Positions 29,392-38,254 are shown, numbered from the stretch's first letter. The stretch is DNA of 64,000 nt from ZC4RG30 sp963777735 (GCA_963777735.1 CAVZRQ010000006.1:76955-140954), one strand, 5' to 3'. Program-made: numbers and translations. The notes: generated by a model from the letters alone, not told the origin.

Positions 29392-30234
29392 ATGACAGCA
29401 CTTTCTTCCCTGCGCATCGCCTTGATTGGCGGCGGCAACATGGCACGCGGCCTGATTGGCGGGTTGATCGCCAGGGGCGCAAACCCCGCATACCTCACCG
29501 TGGCTGAGCCCGATGCAGCCGGCCGTGAAGCCCTGCAGCGCCAATATGGTGTGGCAGTGACCGGTGACAACGCGACAGCGGTGGCGGGCGCCAGGGTGAT
29601 CGTGCTCGCGGTGAAGCCGCAGATCATGGCGCAGGTAGTGCGTACGCTGGCGCCAGCACTGCAGCAGTCGCGCCCTCTCGTGATCTCGGTGGCGGCCGGC
29701 ATCCAGAGCAGCCATCTCGTGAGCTGGACCGGCCCCGATGTTCCGATGGTGCGTTGCATGCCCAACCGTCCCGCGCTGATCGGCGCAGGCGCCACCGGAC
29801 TTTATGCCGATGCCTCGGTGGGTCCTGTCGAACGCGAGCTGGCCGAACTGGTGCTGGCGAGCACCGGCCTCGCCGTCTGGGTGCAGCGTGAAAGCGACAT
29901 CGATCTGGTGACGGCGTTGTCGGGCAGCGGTCCGGCCTATTTCTTCCGACTGGCAGAACTCATGGCCGAGGCAGCCATCGCCCAGGGCCTGGATGCCGGT
30001 GTGGCAAGACAACTGGCGGCACAGACGCTGGCTGGTGCGGGACAACTGGTGGCCTCCGAGGCAACACCAGACCTTGCGCGCATGCGCGCCGAGGTCACTT
30101 CAAAGGGCGGCACCACCGAAGCCGCGCTGAAACGCTTTGAGGCGCTGGGTCTCGGCAGCACCGTGGCCGCAGCCATGCAGGCCGCGGCGCAACGCAGTCA
30201 CGAGCTGGCCGAGCAGTTCGGCAACCAGCCTTAA
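29392..30234 (+). CDS. proC: Pyrroline-5-carboxylate reductase
   Basis: This 280-residue cytosolic enzyme reduces L-1-pyrroline-5-carboxylate to proline with NAD(P)H, the last step of proline synthesis. The N-terminal Rossmann motif is IGGGNMARGLIGGL. The family signature in the dimer domain is DLVTALSGSGPAYFFRLAELMAEAA, with the conserved late segment VTSKGGTTEAAL. Length is typical (about 270-280). It sits directly after yggS and before yggT in the common order. Confidence 0.96.
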   Translation: MTALSSLRIALIGGGNMARGLIGGLIARGANPAYLTVAEPDAAGREALQRQYGVAVTGDNATAVAGARVIVLAVKPQIMAQVVRTLAPALQQSRPLVISVAAGIQSSHLVSWTGPDVPMVRCMPNRPALIGAGATGLYADASVGPVERELAELVLASTGLAVWVQRESDIDLVTALSGSGPAYFFRLAELMAEAAIAQGLDAGVARQLAAQTLAGAGQLVASEATPDLARMRAEVTSKGGTTEAALKRFEALGLGSTVAAAMQAAAQRSHELAEQFGNQP

Positions 30235-30250
30235 CCCCAAGGGCCAAAGC

Positions 30251-30781
30251 ATGCGGGCGCTGTACTTCCTGATCGACACACTGATCTTCCTCTATCAGCT
30301 GGTGCTGCTGCTGCGCCTGCTGATGCAACTCGTTCGCGCCGACTTCCGCAACCCCATCGCAAGAGCCATCGTGCAGCTCACCGACCCGGTGATCCTGCCG
30401 CTGCGGCGCATACTGCCACCGTTGCGCCGCATCGACTCGGCCTCGGTAGCGGCCATCCTGCTGGTGACGCTGTTCAAGGTCTGGTTACTGCAGGTACTGC
30501 TGCTCGGCACGGTGACGCCAGGCGCGCAGACACTGCTGCTCGGCACGCTGTTCGACATCTTAGATCTGGTGCTCAGAACCTATCTCTACTGCTTGTTTAT
30601 CAACGCGATACTGTCGTTCGCCTCACCCGGAAACTACTCGCCGTTACAGGCGCTGCTCGCATCGATCTGCAATCCCGTACTCAATCCGATCCGGCGCTAC
30701 ATTCCCTCTGTGGCAGGCCTTGATCTGTCGCCGCTGTGGGCAAGCATTGCCATACTGACACTGCTCCAGATTCTTCCCTGA
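30251..30781 (+). CDS. YggT family integral membrane protein
   Basis: This 176-residue protein is built from two YggT repeats, each with two hydrophobic helices (residues 5-25 and 70-90; 98-120 and 150-172). Family motifs are NPIARAIVQLTDPVILPLRRILP in the first repeat and NPVLNPIRRYIPSVAGLDLSPL in the second. The start ATG at 30251 follows proC by 16 bases. YggT proteins are inner-membrane proteins linked to osmotic tolerance and possibly division; the exact role is unsettled. It completes the yggS-proC-yggT operon. Confidence 0.92.
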   Translation: MRALYFLIDTLIFLYQLVLLLRLLMQLVRADFRNPIARAIVQLTDPVILPLRRILPPLRRIDSASVAAILLVTLFKVWLLQVLLLGTVTPGAQTLLLGTLFDILDLVLRTYLYCLFINAILSFASPGNYSPLQALLASICNPVLNPIRRYIPSVAGLDLSPLWASIAILTLLQILP

Positions 30782-30806
30782 CGCTAAAGTGCTTTGAAAA
30801 AAGCGC

Positions 30807-30834
30807 TTGCGCGACATTGTGCATATGCTATGTT
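30807..30834 (+). promoter_or_regulatory. Candidate promoter for the HU-like gene
   Basis: TTGCGC at 30807-30812 and TATGTT at 30829-30834 are separated by 16 bases and lie about 70 bases before the start codon. Both hexamers are only partial matches to the sigma-70 consensus. The placement in the sole gap between yggT and the HU-like gene supports it modestly. Confidence 0.35.
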
Positions 30835-30902
30835 TCGCGCGGAAATACAGCGGTGCGGATGTTCTGCGCCGGTTAAACACCAAATTGCGGGAGTATCCAG
30901 AC

Positions 30903-31214
30903 ATGGCGAAAAAGGGCGGCGCACCGACCAAGTCCGAAATCATGGCCACCATTTCGAAGGACACAGAACTGTCGCGGAAGCAGGTCAGCGCGGTTTTCGA
31001 ATCGCTGAACGGCGTCATCCGCAAGAGCCTTCGCGGCCACGGCATCGTCACGCTGCCAGGCCTGCTGAAGCTCAAGGTTGTGAAGAAGCCAGCCACCAAG
31101 GCACGCAAGGGCACCAACCCTTTCACCGGTGAAGAGATGACCTTCAAGGCCAAGCCGGCCAGCAAGAAGGTTCGCGCACTGCCGCTGAAGAACCTGAAGG
31201 CGATGGTCAACTAA
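30903..31214 (+). CDS. HU-family DNA-binding protein
   Basis: This 103-residue histone-like protein has a start ATG at 30903 preceded by GGGAG. The HU fold is seen in TKSEIMATISKDTELSRKQVSAVFESL (helical dimerisation part), GHGIVTLPGLLKLKVV (beta) and the arm with KGTNPFTGEEMTFKAKPASKKVRALPLKNLK. The basic N-terminal MAKKGG and C-terminal tails differ from classic 90-residue HU. It bends and packages DNA in the nucleoid. It is probably monocistronic with its own promoter and is followed by a strong terminator. Confidence 0.93.
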   Translation: MAKKGGAPTKSEIMATISKDTELSRKQVSAVFESLNGVIRKSLRGHGIVTLPGLLKLKVVKKPATKARKGTNPFTGEEMTFKAKPASKKVRALPLKNLKAMVN

Positions 31215-31245
31215 GACCTGCCGCAAGTCTTCCTCAAGACTTCAG

Positions 31246-31280
31246 AAGCCCGGAAAAACCAGTGTTTTCCGGGCTTTTTT
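31246..31280. terminator. Rho-independent, probably bidirectional terminator
   Basis: A perfect 12-bp stem AAGCCCGGAAAA (31246-31257) pairs with TTTTCCGGGCTT (31265-31276) around a seven-base loop, followed by further Ts to 31280. It lies between the HU-like gene (+) and the hydrolase gene (-). The A-rich left arm gives a T-tract on the other strand, so both convergent transcripts could use it. Confidence 0.92.
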
Positions 31281-31285
31281 GCTTT

Positions 31286-31939
31286 TCAGGCCCCGCGCAG
31301 GAACGGGATGACCTGCGTCTGCAGCGCCAGCAGCTGGCCATGGAAGAAATGCCCGACTCCCGGCAGCACCACGAGTTCGGGCGGCGGCTGCAACTGCTCG
31401 GCCCAGTCGACGACAACGGACGCATCGACGACTTCATCGGCATCGCCCTGCACGATCAGCCAGGGGCAGGAAGGCACGCTGATTTCACGCGGTGCGCCGA
31501 AGTTGCGCCCCAGTGCAGGCGCCACGGTGACCAGACGACTGACGGTGCCCACACCGCGCGTGGTGCTGGCGCGCAGCGCCACCACACCACCGAAAGAGAA
31601 TCCACCGAGCCACAACTGCGCATCGGGCCAGCGCTGTCGCCCCCATGCGACAGCAGCCAGCGCATCTTCGGTTTCGCCGAGGCCACCATCGTAGGTGCCG
31701 GCGCTTGCGCCCACACCGCGGTAGTTGAAACGCAAAGTAGGCACGCCGAGCTCATGCGCGCAGCGCGCCAGCGTTGTCACCACCTTGTTGTGCATGGTGC
31801 CGCCGTGCTGCGGATGCGGATGGCAGACGACCATGAAGGCGGCTGGCGCAGTTGTTCCCGCCGGCACTTCCACCACAGCCTCCAGCGCGCCAGTGCTGCC
31901 AGCCAGCAGCAACGGCTCTGCAACCGGGGCGCCGTTCAC
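31286..31939 (-). CDS. Alpha/beta hydrolase (CHPHP motif)
   Basis: This 217-residue cytosolic alpha/beta-hydrolase-fold protein has the family N-terminal motif VCHPHPQHGGTMHNKVV, the nucleophile elbow GGFSFGG, an acidic residue in VQGDADEVVD and His in LPGVGHFFHG. This set completes a Ser-Asp-His triad. The start is GTG at 31939, overlapping the msrB stop as GTGA, so it is coupled to msrB. Members are annotated as small serine hydrolases of unknown physiological substrate. The 3' end is 10 bases from the terminator. Confidence 0.87.
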   Translation of the reverse strand: MNGAPVAEPLLLAGSTGALEAVVEVPAGTTAPAAFMVVCHPHPQHGGTMHNKVVTTLARCAHELGVPTLRFNYRGVGASAGTYDGGLGETEDALAAVAWGRQRWPDAQLWLGGFSFGGVVALRASTTRGVGTVSRLVTVAPALGRNFGAPREISVPSCPWLIVQGDADEVVDASVVVDWAEQLQPPPELVVLPGVGHFFHGQLLALQTQVIPFLRGA

Positions 31940-32337
31940 TCGCCCTGCCCGCGAAACCCCAGCGAAGCGGAGTTGATGCAGTAACGCAGCCCCGTGGGCT
32001 CCGGGCCATCATCGAAAACATGGCCGAGGTGCGCCTCGCAGCTGGCGCAGGTGACCTCGGTGCGCACCATGCCGTGGGAAGTATCGCGATGCTGCCGGAC
32101 GCGCTCGCCCGCCAGCGGCAGCCAGAAGCTCGGCCAGCCGCAGCCGGCATCGAACTTCTTCGCGGATTCGAACAGGTCGCTGCCGCAGACCACGCAGTAA
32201 TAGGTGCCCACATCGGTGTGTGCGGCAAACTGGCCGGTGAAGGGCCGCTCGGTGCCCTTTTCCTGCGTCACGTGGTACTGCAGCGAGGAGAGCCGCTTGC
32301 GCAGCTCTTCCTGGCTGGGTTTGCGGCTCTGGCTCAT
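31936..32337 (-). CDS. msrB: Peptide-methionine (R)-S-oxide reductase
   Basis: This 133-residue enzyme reduces methionine-R-sulfoxide in proteins. Two CxxC pairs bind structural zinc (CVVCGSDLF and CASCEAHLGHVF). The catalytic Cys is in LRYCINSASLGF near residue 118, and the segment FDAGCGWPSFW provides an additional conserved Cys and Trp. No signal peptide is present, so it is cytosolic. It is coupled by a 4-base overlap to the downstream hydrolase and lies 10 bases after htpG, forming a protein-quality-control gene group. Confidence 0.96.
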   Translation of the reverse strand: MSQSRKPSQEELRKRLSSLQYHVTQEKGTERPFTGQFAAHTDVGTYYCVVCGSDLFESAKKFDAGCGWPSFWLPLAGERVRQHRDTSHGMVRTEVTCASCEAHLGHVFDDGPEPTGLRYCINSASLGFRGQGE

Positions 32338-32347
32338 CCGGCTTGCC

Positions 32348-34234
32348 TCATTTCAGGAGTTTCAGCAGCAGGCTGTTCAGACGGCGGGCGTAATCGCCCG
32401 GATTGTCGATGTGACCCTGCTCGGTCAGCTGCGCCTGATCGTACAGCAGCTGCGAGAGTTCGCTGAAATCCTCGCCGTCCAGGCTTTCCAGGCGCTTTAC
32501 CAGGGGATGGCCCATGTTCAGCTCCAGCTGCGGCTTGCTGGGTGGGGCATCGCCACGGCCAGCCGCTGCGAGGATGCGGCGCATCGATTCGCTCATGTCG
32601 TCGTCGCTGCGCGTCAGGCACGCCGGCGACTCGGTGAGCCGCTGGCTGACCTTCACGCCCGCCACCGCATCGCCCAGCGCGGCTGTAATGCGTCCGAACA
32701 GTGCCTCGTGGCTGCTGTCTGCAGCGGCAGCCTCTGCCGGCGCCGGCGCATCGCCGAGCTTCGAGATGTCGAGATCGCCCCGCGCGGCATCCTGGAAGCT
32801 CTTGCCGTCGAACTCGTGCAGCTGCCCCATGATCCAGGGGTCTACCCGATCGCCCAGCAGCAGCACTTCTACCTTGCGGGCGCGCAGCTGCTCGATGAAC
32901 GGGCTGCTGCGGGCGGCCGCGCGGCTTTCGGCCAGCACGTAGTAGATTTTGTCCTGCCCGGGCTGCATGCGGGCCACGTAGTCGGCGAGAGCCACCTTGT
33001 CGTCGTTGCCAGCTTCATGGGTGCTCGCAAAGCGCAGCAGCGGCAGCAGCTTCTCGCGGTTGCTGTAATCCTCGGCCACGCCTTCCTTGATGACCTGGCC
33101 GAACTCCTTCCAGAACTTCGCGTACTGGTCGGCGTCGTCCTTGGCGAGCTTGCTGATCATGTCCAGCGCGCGCTTGGTGAGCGCGCTCTTCATGGCCTCG
33201 ACTTCCGGATCCTTCTGCAGCAGCTCGCGCGAGACGTTCAGCGGCAGATCGCTGGAATCCAGCACGCCCTTGATGAAGCGCAGATAAAGCGGCAGGAACT
33301 GCTCGGCGTCATCCATGATGAACACGCGCTTCACATGCAGCTTCAGGCCGCGGGCCGCATCGCGCTGGTACAGATCGAAGGGCGCGCGGGCCGGGATGTA
33401 CAGCAGGCTGGTGTATTCGCGCTTGCCCTCGACCCGGTTGTGGCTCCAGGAAAGCGGTGCCTCGTTGTCGTGGCTGATGTGGCGGTAGAACTCGCGGTAT
33501 TCGTCGTCGCTGATCTCGGTGCGGGGGCGCGTCCACATGGCCTTGGCCTGGTTCACGGCCTCGAAATCGAGCGTCGCCTCCCCCTGCTTCTGCATGTACA
33601 CCGGGAACGCCAGGTGGTCGGAATAGCGGCGCACCAGCGAGCGCAGGCGCCAGCTGTCGGCGAATTCCTTCGCATCTTCCTTCAGGTACAGGGTGACGGT
33701 GGTGCCGCGCGCGGCGTGTTCCACGGTTTCCACGGTGAAGTCGCCGTCGGCAGCGGATTCCCAGCGCACGCCGTTCGCGGTGGGCTCGCCGGCCTTGCGG
33801 CTGCGCACTTCCACCTTGTCGGCCACGATGAAGGCCGAATAGAAACCCACGCCGAACTGGCCGATGAGGGCGGAATCCTTCTGGGCATCGCCGGTGAGTT
33901 TGCCGAAGAACTCGGCAGTGCCGGATTTCGCGATGGTGCCGAGGTGCGCCACCGCTTCATCACGCGTCATGCCGATGCCGTTGTCGCGGATGGAAATGGT
34001 GCCGGCTTTTTCGTCGGCCTCGATCCAGATGCCCAGCTCGCGCTCTTCGCCTGGGAGTTCGGGGTTCGCCAGCGCCAGGAAACGCAGTTTGTCGTTGGCG
34101 TCGGAAGCGTTGGAGATCAGTTCCCGCAGGAAGATCTCGCGGTGGCTGTAGAGCGAGTGGATCATGAGCTTCAGCAGCTCACGAACCTCGGCCTTGAACC
34201 CAAGTGTCTGGGAGGCGGTAGCGGTCTCGGACAT
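32348..34234 (-). CDS. htpG: Molecular chaperone HtpG (Hsp90)
   Basis: This 628-residue cytosolic Hsp90 dimer has the N-terminal GHKL ATPase motifs: ELISNASDANDKLRF (Glu for hydrolysis and Asn for Mg), IRDNGIGMTRDEA and GQFGVGFYSAF. The middle-domain segments SLLYIPARAPFDLYQRD, RVFIMDDAEQFLPLYLRFIKGVLDSSDLPLNVSRELLQ and a C-terminal dimerisation domain complete it. Length equals the family norm (about 620-635). The gene precedes msrB and a hydrolase in the same direction. Confidence 0.97.
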   Translation of the reverse strand: MSETATASQTLGFKAEVRELLKLMIHSLYSHREIFLRELISNASDANDKLRFLALANPELPGEERELGIWIEADEKAGTISIRDNGIGMTRDEAVAHLGTIAKSGTAEFFGKLTGDAQKDSALIGQFGVGFYSAFIVADKVEVRSRKAGEPTANGVRWESAADGDFTVETVEHAARGTTVTLYLKEDAKEFADSWRLRSLVRRYSDHLAFPVYMQKQGEATLDFEAVNQAKAMWTRPRTEISDDEYREFYRHISHDNEAPLSWSHNRVEGKREYTSLLYIPARAPFDLYQRDAARGLKLHVKRVFIMDDAEQFLPLYLRFIKGVLDSSDLPLNVSRELLQKDPEVEAMKSALTKRALDMISKLAKDDADQYAKFWKEFGQVIKEGVAEDYSNREKLLPLLRFASTHEAGNDDKVALADYVARMQPGQDKIYYVLAESRAAARSSPFIEQLRARKVEVLLLGDRVDPWIMGQLHEFDGKSFQDAARGDLDISKLGDAPAPAEAAAADSSHEALFGRITAALGDAVAGVKVSQRLTESPACLTRSDDDMSESMRRILAAAGRGDAPPSKPQLELNMGHPLVKRLESLDGEDFSELSQLLYDQAQLTEQGHIDNPGDYARRLNSLLLKLLK

Positions 34235-34298
34235 GGAAAACTCCGGCTTGGACTAACGGGGGAAACCGTCGCCAAATATGAGGCCGGATCAGGCTAAT

Positions 34299-34406
34299 TC
34301 AAGGGGGCGAGGCCGCCCCGCGCCGCCGGCGCCACTGGGCCGCCAGATGGCGCCCATAACCCACGATCTCGTCGAGTTCATCCCAAAGCAGCAGCAGGCG
34401 TTCCAT
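34299..34406 (-). CDS. Very small ORF (35 aa) coupled to the 73-aa ORF upstream
   Basis: ATG 34406 starts eight bases after the stop of the 73-residue ORF and encodes MERLLLLWDELDEIVGYG followed by a basic, proline-ending tail. The acidic/hydrophobic helix LLLLWDELDEIVG looks like a real amphipathic helix rather than random frame sequence, and I have an impression of similar short segments in related genomes. No strong ribosome-binding site is visible, so re-initiation would be needed. A longer frame to 34553 exists but overlaps the upstream ORF. Function is unknown; it may not be a gene. Confidence 0.35.
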   Translation of the reverse strand: MERLLLLWDELDEIVGYGRHLAAQWRRRRGAASPP

Positions 34407-34414
34407 GCGAAAAC

Positions 34415-34636
34415 CTACTTCTTCTTCGGCTGTGTTTCGGATTCCCAACCCTGGCGGATCTTGTCCGACCAGTTCTTGTAGTTGGCCCAGGTGTTCAGGT
34501 TGCGGCTGATGGCGGCATGGCGGCCACGGCCACGCTGCATGCGGGCGGCCCACTCGGCGTACAGCTCGGAATTGCCGGGGCCGGGACGCTCACCCGTAGC
34601 CACCAGATCATCGCCGTGCGGATCATTGTTCGACAT
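34415..34636 (-). CDS. Small hypothetical protein, 73 aa
   Basis: This short soluble protein starts MSNNDPHGDDLVATGERPGP and ends in a lysine run (QPKKK). The middle (ELYAEWAARMQRGRGRHAAISRNLNTWANYKNWSDKIRQGW) is Trp/Arg-rich and predicted helical. No signal peptide or TM is present. It lies between ppnN and htpG on the same strand, about 180 bases before htpG. Composition and frame quality suggest a real gene, but I do not recognise the family. Confidence 0.6.
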   Translation of the reverse strand: MSNNDPHGDDLVATGERPGPGNSELYAEWAARMQRGRGRHAAISRNLNTWANYKNWSDKIRQGWESETQPKKK

Positions 34637-34755
34637 ACCCGTTCGCCCTGGCCCGAAGAAATCGGACCGTGTGTGTAGGTGGGAACGAGGGTAGTCAGTA
34701 GTGCTGTTAAATCGACAGGAACTGGGTCACGGGAGCGGCAAACATCGGCCGCCGC

Positions 34756-36141
34756 CTACGTGATGATCCGGTAACAGGGGGTGTAGACGCTCCCGGGAAG
34801 TTTCATGCGGCCCTGGGCAACGAATCCGCGCAGCAATTCATCGAGCAGACGCATGAGTGCCGGGTCGCCGGTGAGCTCGAAGGGGCCATGCGCATCGATG
34901 GCAGCAATGCCCTGTTCCTTGACGTTGCCCGCGACGATGCCGGAAAACGCGCGCCGCAGGTTGGCCACCAGCAGGTGCTGCGGCTGGTCGCGATGCAGCG
35001 CGAGGCCCCGCATGCTCTCGTGTGTGACTTCGAAGGGATGCTGGAAGTCTTCCGGCACGTGCAGCAACCAGTTGAACGAATAGGAATCGTTGCTGGCGCG
35101 GCGCCGCGTGCGCACATGGGAGATGTCTTCCACCATCTGGCGCGCCACGGCGCAGGGATCACCGACGACGATCTGCAACCGCTCCGCAGCCTGCGGACCC
35201 ACTGCCGCATCGATGAACTGGCGGATCTGCGCGAAATAGCCGGCACTTTGCTCGGGGCCCGTGAGGATCACGGGCAGCAGCTGCTCCGCGTTGAGCGGAT
35301 CGAGCAGGATGCCGAGCAGATACAGCACTTCTTCGGCCGTGCCCACGCCGCCCGGGAAGATGACGACACCATGCGCCAGGCGCACGAACGCCTCGAGGCG
35401 TTTTTCGATGTCCGGCATGATCACCAGCTGGTTCACGATGGCATTCGGCGGCTCGGCCGCGATGATGCCGGGCTCGGTCAGGCCGATGTAGCGACCATGG
35501 TGGTTGCGCTGTTTGGCATGGCCGATGGTGGCGCCCTTCATCGGGCCCTTCATGGCGCCCGGGCCGCAGCCGGTGCAGACATCCATGCCCCGCAGGCCGA
35601 ATTCGTAGCCGACCTTCTTGGTGTACTGGTATTCGGGTTCGCTGATCGAATGCCCACCCCAGCACACCACGAGATTCGGCTTGATGCGCCGATCCATCAC
35701 GCGCGCGTTGCGCAGCACGTGGAACACGGCATTGGTGATGTCGGCGGTGTTGGTGAGGTCGAAGCGGCCGCCCTTGTCGATCTCGTGCGCGATGTACACC
35801 ACATCACGCAGCACCGCGAACAGATGCTCCTTGATGCCATGGATCATCTGCCCGTCGACGAACGCGCCGGCCGGGGCATTGCGGATCTGCAGGCGGATGC
35901 CCCAGGGATGGCGCACGACCTTGATGTCGAAATCGCGGTACTGCTCGAACAGCTGCTTGGGGTTGTCGTTGTCGCTGCCGGAATTCAGGATGGCGAGCGC
36001 GCAGCGCCGGAACAGCGGGTGGATGCCGCCCTGCCCGGAGTTCAGCAGCACGTCGATCTCCGACTGGGACAGCATTTCAAGGCTGCCGCGCGGACCTACG
36101 CTCGCGTCGACGAGTTCGGGGAGATCAACAATGGTTTCCAA
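34756..36141 (-). CDS. ppnN: Nucleotide 5'-monophosphate nucleosidase PpnN (LOG family)
   Basis: This 461-residue cytosolic enzyme hydrolyses purine and pyrimidine nucleoside monophosphates to free base and ribose-5-phosphate, and in E. coli is tuned by (p)ppGpp. The LOG-family motifs are GCGPGAMKGPMKGATIGHAKQR and PGGVGTAEEVLYLLG. The N-terminal segment with LVDASVGPRGSLEMLSQSE and the C-terminal DUF3412-like region match YgdH/PpnN, whose length is about 454. It stands alone between an L,D-transpeptidase gene and the small ORFs. Confidence 0.94.
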   Translation of the reverse strand: METIVDLPELVDASVGPRGSLEMLSQSEIDVLLNSGQGGIHPLFRRCALAILNSGSDNDNPKQLFEQYRDFDIKVVRHPWGIRLQIRNAPAGAFVDGQMIHGIKEHLFAVLRDVVYIAHEIDKGGRFDLTNTADITNAVFHVLRNARVMDRRIKPNLVVCWGGHSISEPEYQYTKKVGYEFGLRGMDVCTGCGPGAMKGPMKGATIGHAKQRNHHGRYIGLTEPGIIAAEPPNAIVNQLVIMPDIEKRLEAFVRLAHGVVIFPGGVGTAEEVLYLLGILLDPLNAEQLLPVILTGPEQSAGYFAQIRQFIDAAVGPQAAERLQIVVGDPCAVARQMVEDISHVRTRRRASNDSYSFNWLLHVPEDFQHPFEVTHESMRGLALHRDQPQHLLVANLRRAFSGIVAGNVKEQGIAAIDAHGPFELTGDPALMRLLDELLRGFVAQGRMKLPGSVYTPCYRIIT

Positions 36142-36163
36142 AATGGCTCGCGGTCCCCGGGGA

Positions 36164-36670
36164 TCAGGGCAGGATGTCGATGGGCGTATTGCTGTTGGTC
36201 AGCAGCCAGATCTCGAGCATGTCGGAGTTCGAAACCGCGATGCAGCCGTCCGTCCAGTCGCGCGAGTAGTAATCGGGGTCGCGCTTCAGCTGGTTGGGAA
36301 GGCCGTGAATCATGATCGAGCCGCCTGGATCCCGGCCATTGGCCTTCGCCTGCTGGATATCGCGCGAACTGGGATAGGACACCTGAATGGAAAGGAAAAA
36401 ATCGCTGCGAGGGTTGCGACGCGTCAGGTAATAGCGGCCCTCGGGCGTGCGGAAATCACCCACCTGCTCCTTGTGACCCTGTGGCACGAGACCGAGGGAC
36501 ACCTTGTAGCTGCGCAGCACTTCCGAGCCACGCAACAGCTCCATGCGCCGCTCGGCTTTGTAGACCACGACCTTGGTGGCCGTGGGCAGCGCCTCGGCGC
36601 GAGCCAGACTGGTGGCGCCCAGAACGGCGCACAGCAACGCAATCAGTGAATTGAAAAACCGGCTTCGCAA
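36164..36670 (-). CDS. L,D-transpeptidase (YkuD domain), exported
   Basis: This 168-residue periplasmic enzyme forms or remodels peptidoglycan cross-links through a catalytic Cys. The motif IMIHGLPNQL followed by RDWTDGCIAVSNSDM provides the His and the Cys of the YkuD active site. The start is best placed at TTG 36670: GAGGTGATT (36675-36683) is a long match to the 3' end of 16S rRNA at ideal distance, and the product then begins MRSRFFNSLIALLCAVLG, a normal signal peptide cut after ARA. GTG at 36679 is too close to that site. Its neighbour is a transglycosylase gene 126 bases upstream on the same strand. Confidence 0.87.
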   Translation of the reverse strand: MRSRFFNSLIALLCAVLGATSLARAEALPTATKVVVYKAERRMELLRGSEVLRSYKVSLGLVPQGHKEQVGDFRTPEGRYYLTRRNPRSDFFLSIQVSYPSSRDIQQAKANGRDPGGSIMIHGLPNQLKRDPDYYSRDWTDGCIAVSNSDMLEIWLLTNSNTPIDILP

Positions 36671-36795
36671 GCGAATCACCTCAAACGGTCGGCAAGGCCC
36701 CTGCAGACAGGGTACCGAAATTGATCTCCGCGTTGTAATGCAATACCCGCCACGCCGGCAACCTGCCGTGCCACTGCGACACCGTCCAGGGCGAA

Positions 36796-38254
36796 TCAAC
36801 GGGACGCAACATGAGCCTCGGCCCCGACGGCGTGGTTGCCCGCGATGATGCTGTTCCCGCTGGCGACCTGTTCCGGCGCTTCGGATTTCGCCCGAGCGAC
36901 ACGGGTTGCCGGAATATCCGGCAGCCGCAAGGTTGCGCGCACCTTCAGGGCATCGCTTTCCTTCAATCCATTGAGCTTTGCCACGGTGCTGGTGGTGACG
37001 CCATGCTTGCGCGCGATGGAAGCCAGCGTGTCGCCCGAGCGAACACGATAGCTGCGGGCGCGGGGTTGGTTCACATACTGTTCTTTCGGATCCAGCTGCT
37101 GCGCCAGCGATGCGGGCGTCCAGTTCTGCGATTCTGCTGGCAGGCGCAGTTTGTAGCCTTTCGGCACATACCGGCGCCCATCCCAGATCGGCGAACGCAG
37201 CGCGGGATTGAGGCTTGCCAGCTGTGCGCGGTCTACGTTCAGGATTCGCTGCAGGGCAGCGACCGGCACAAAGGCCGGAACCTCCACCTCGGTAAAGGCG
37301 AGCTCCGGATGTCGAACCAGGCCGCTGAAGTATTTTTCCGGATTGCGATCGATGGTAAGCGCCGCCAGGAACGACACATAGAAATTGCGCGATGCGAAGC
37401 CGAAACTCCTGCTCTGGTACGTGCGCACGATGGTGGCGATATCGGTGGTGCCCGTTGCATCACGCGCGCGGCGCATGCCTGCCGCACCATGGTTGTAGGC
37501 CGTCAGGGCCAGCGGCCAGCTGTCGAGGAAGCCGAAATTGGACTCCAGCAGCCGTGCGGCCGCTTCGGTGGCACGGAAGGGATCCAGCCGCTCGTCCACA
37601 GCATCCGTTACGCGAAGATAAAGCCTGCCGGTGGCGGGCATGAACTGCCACAGGCCTGCCGCACCGACTTTCGAATAGACCGTCGGGTCGAAGGAGGACT
37701 CCACATGCGGCAGGGCCGCGAGTTCCGGCGGCAGACCGAGTTTCGCGAAGGTCTGCGCGATGTGCGATTCCCAGATGCCCGAACGCTCCAGGCCTGCACG
37801 GAAGCGATCGGACTGGCCCAGCTGGAAACGTACATTGCGGGCGGCCTCCGCATAGCGGGCACTGCTGGCCTGGGTTCCGAAGATTGCTGCCAGGCTCTGC
37901 TCCTCCTCGGAAAGATCGGTGGCACCGGCGGCAAGGCGCTTGAGCATGGCCTCGATCTTGACGCGCTCCGCATCCACCGCGTCGCGGCGGGCCCTGGGCG
38001 TGACATCGCTGTTCGAACTTCAGCTTGCGATAGACCAGCGACAGATCGCGCTCGTCGTGCAGGAAGCCTTCGCTGGTGCTGATCTCGCTGTAGACGCGGA
38101 TCCAGAAATCCACGTCACGCTGCAGTTCGGGCGGATGCGGGATGCGGCTTTCCGCCGCCTGCGCGAACACCGGCAGCAGCATGGCCAGCGACAGGAAAGT
38201 GAGGATAATGCGACGAATGACTAGGTCTCCGGTGCATTGGCAAACAGGGTGCAT
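36796..38254 (-). pseudogene. MltD-like lytic transglycosylase with LysM, one frameshift
   Basis: This periplasmic muramidase gene is split into two frames. The first frame gives a signal peptide (RRIILTFLSLAMLLPVFAQA) and the MltD-type N-terminal region DVDFWIRVYSEISTSEGFLHDERDLSLVYRKLKF. The second carries the SLT domain with catalytic Glu in LPHVESSFDP and GAAGLWQFMPATG, then a C-terminal LysM (YRVRSGDTLASIARKHGVTTSTVAKLNGL). The switch is near 38005-38020; removing one A from TTCGAACAGC joins the frames as KFDSDVTPRARRD. The start is uncertain: ATG 38254 is far from any ribosome-binding site, whereas GGAG precedes an ATT codon at 38218. Confidence 0.82.

Noticed and set aside
32204..34297. 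697-codon open frame on the plus strand opposite htpG
   Set aside because: It mirrors htpG in antisense, has composition of a shadow frame and no recognisable domain, while htpG is unmistakable.
38000..38030. Programmed ribosomal frameshift in the MltD-like gene
   Set aside because: No slippery heptamer or downstream structure is apparent, and family members are encoded in one frame; a plain indel fits better.
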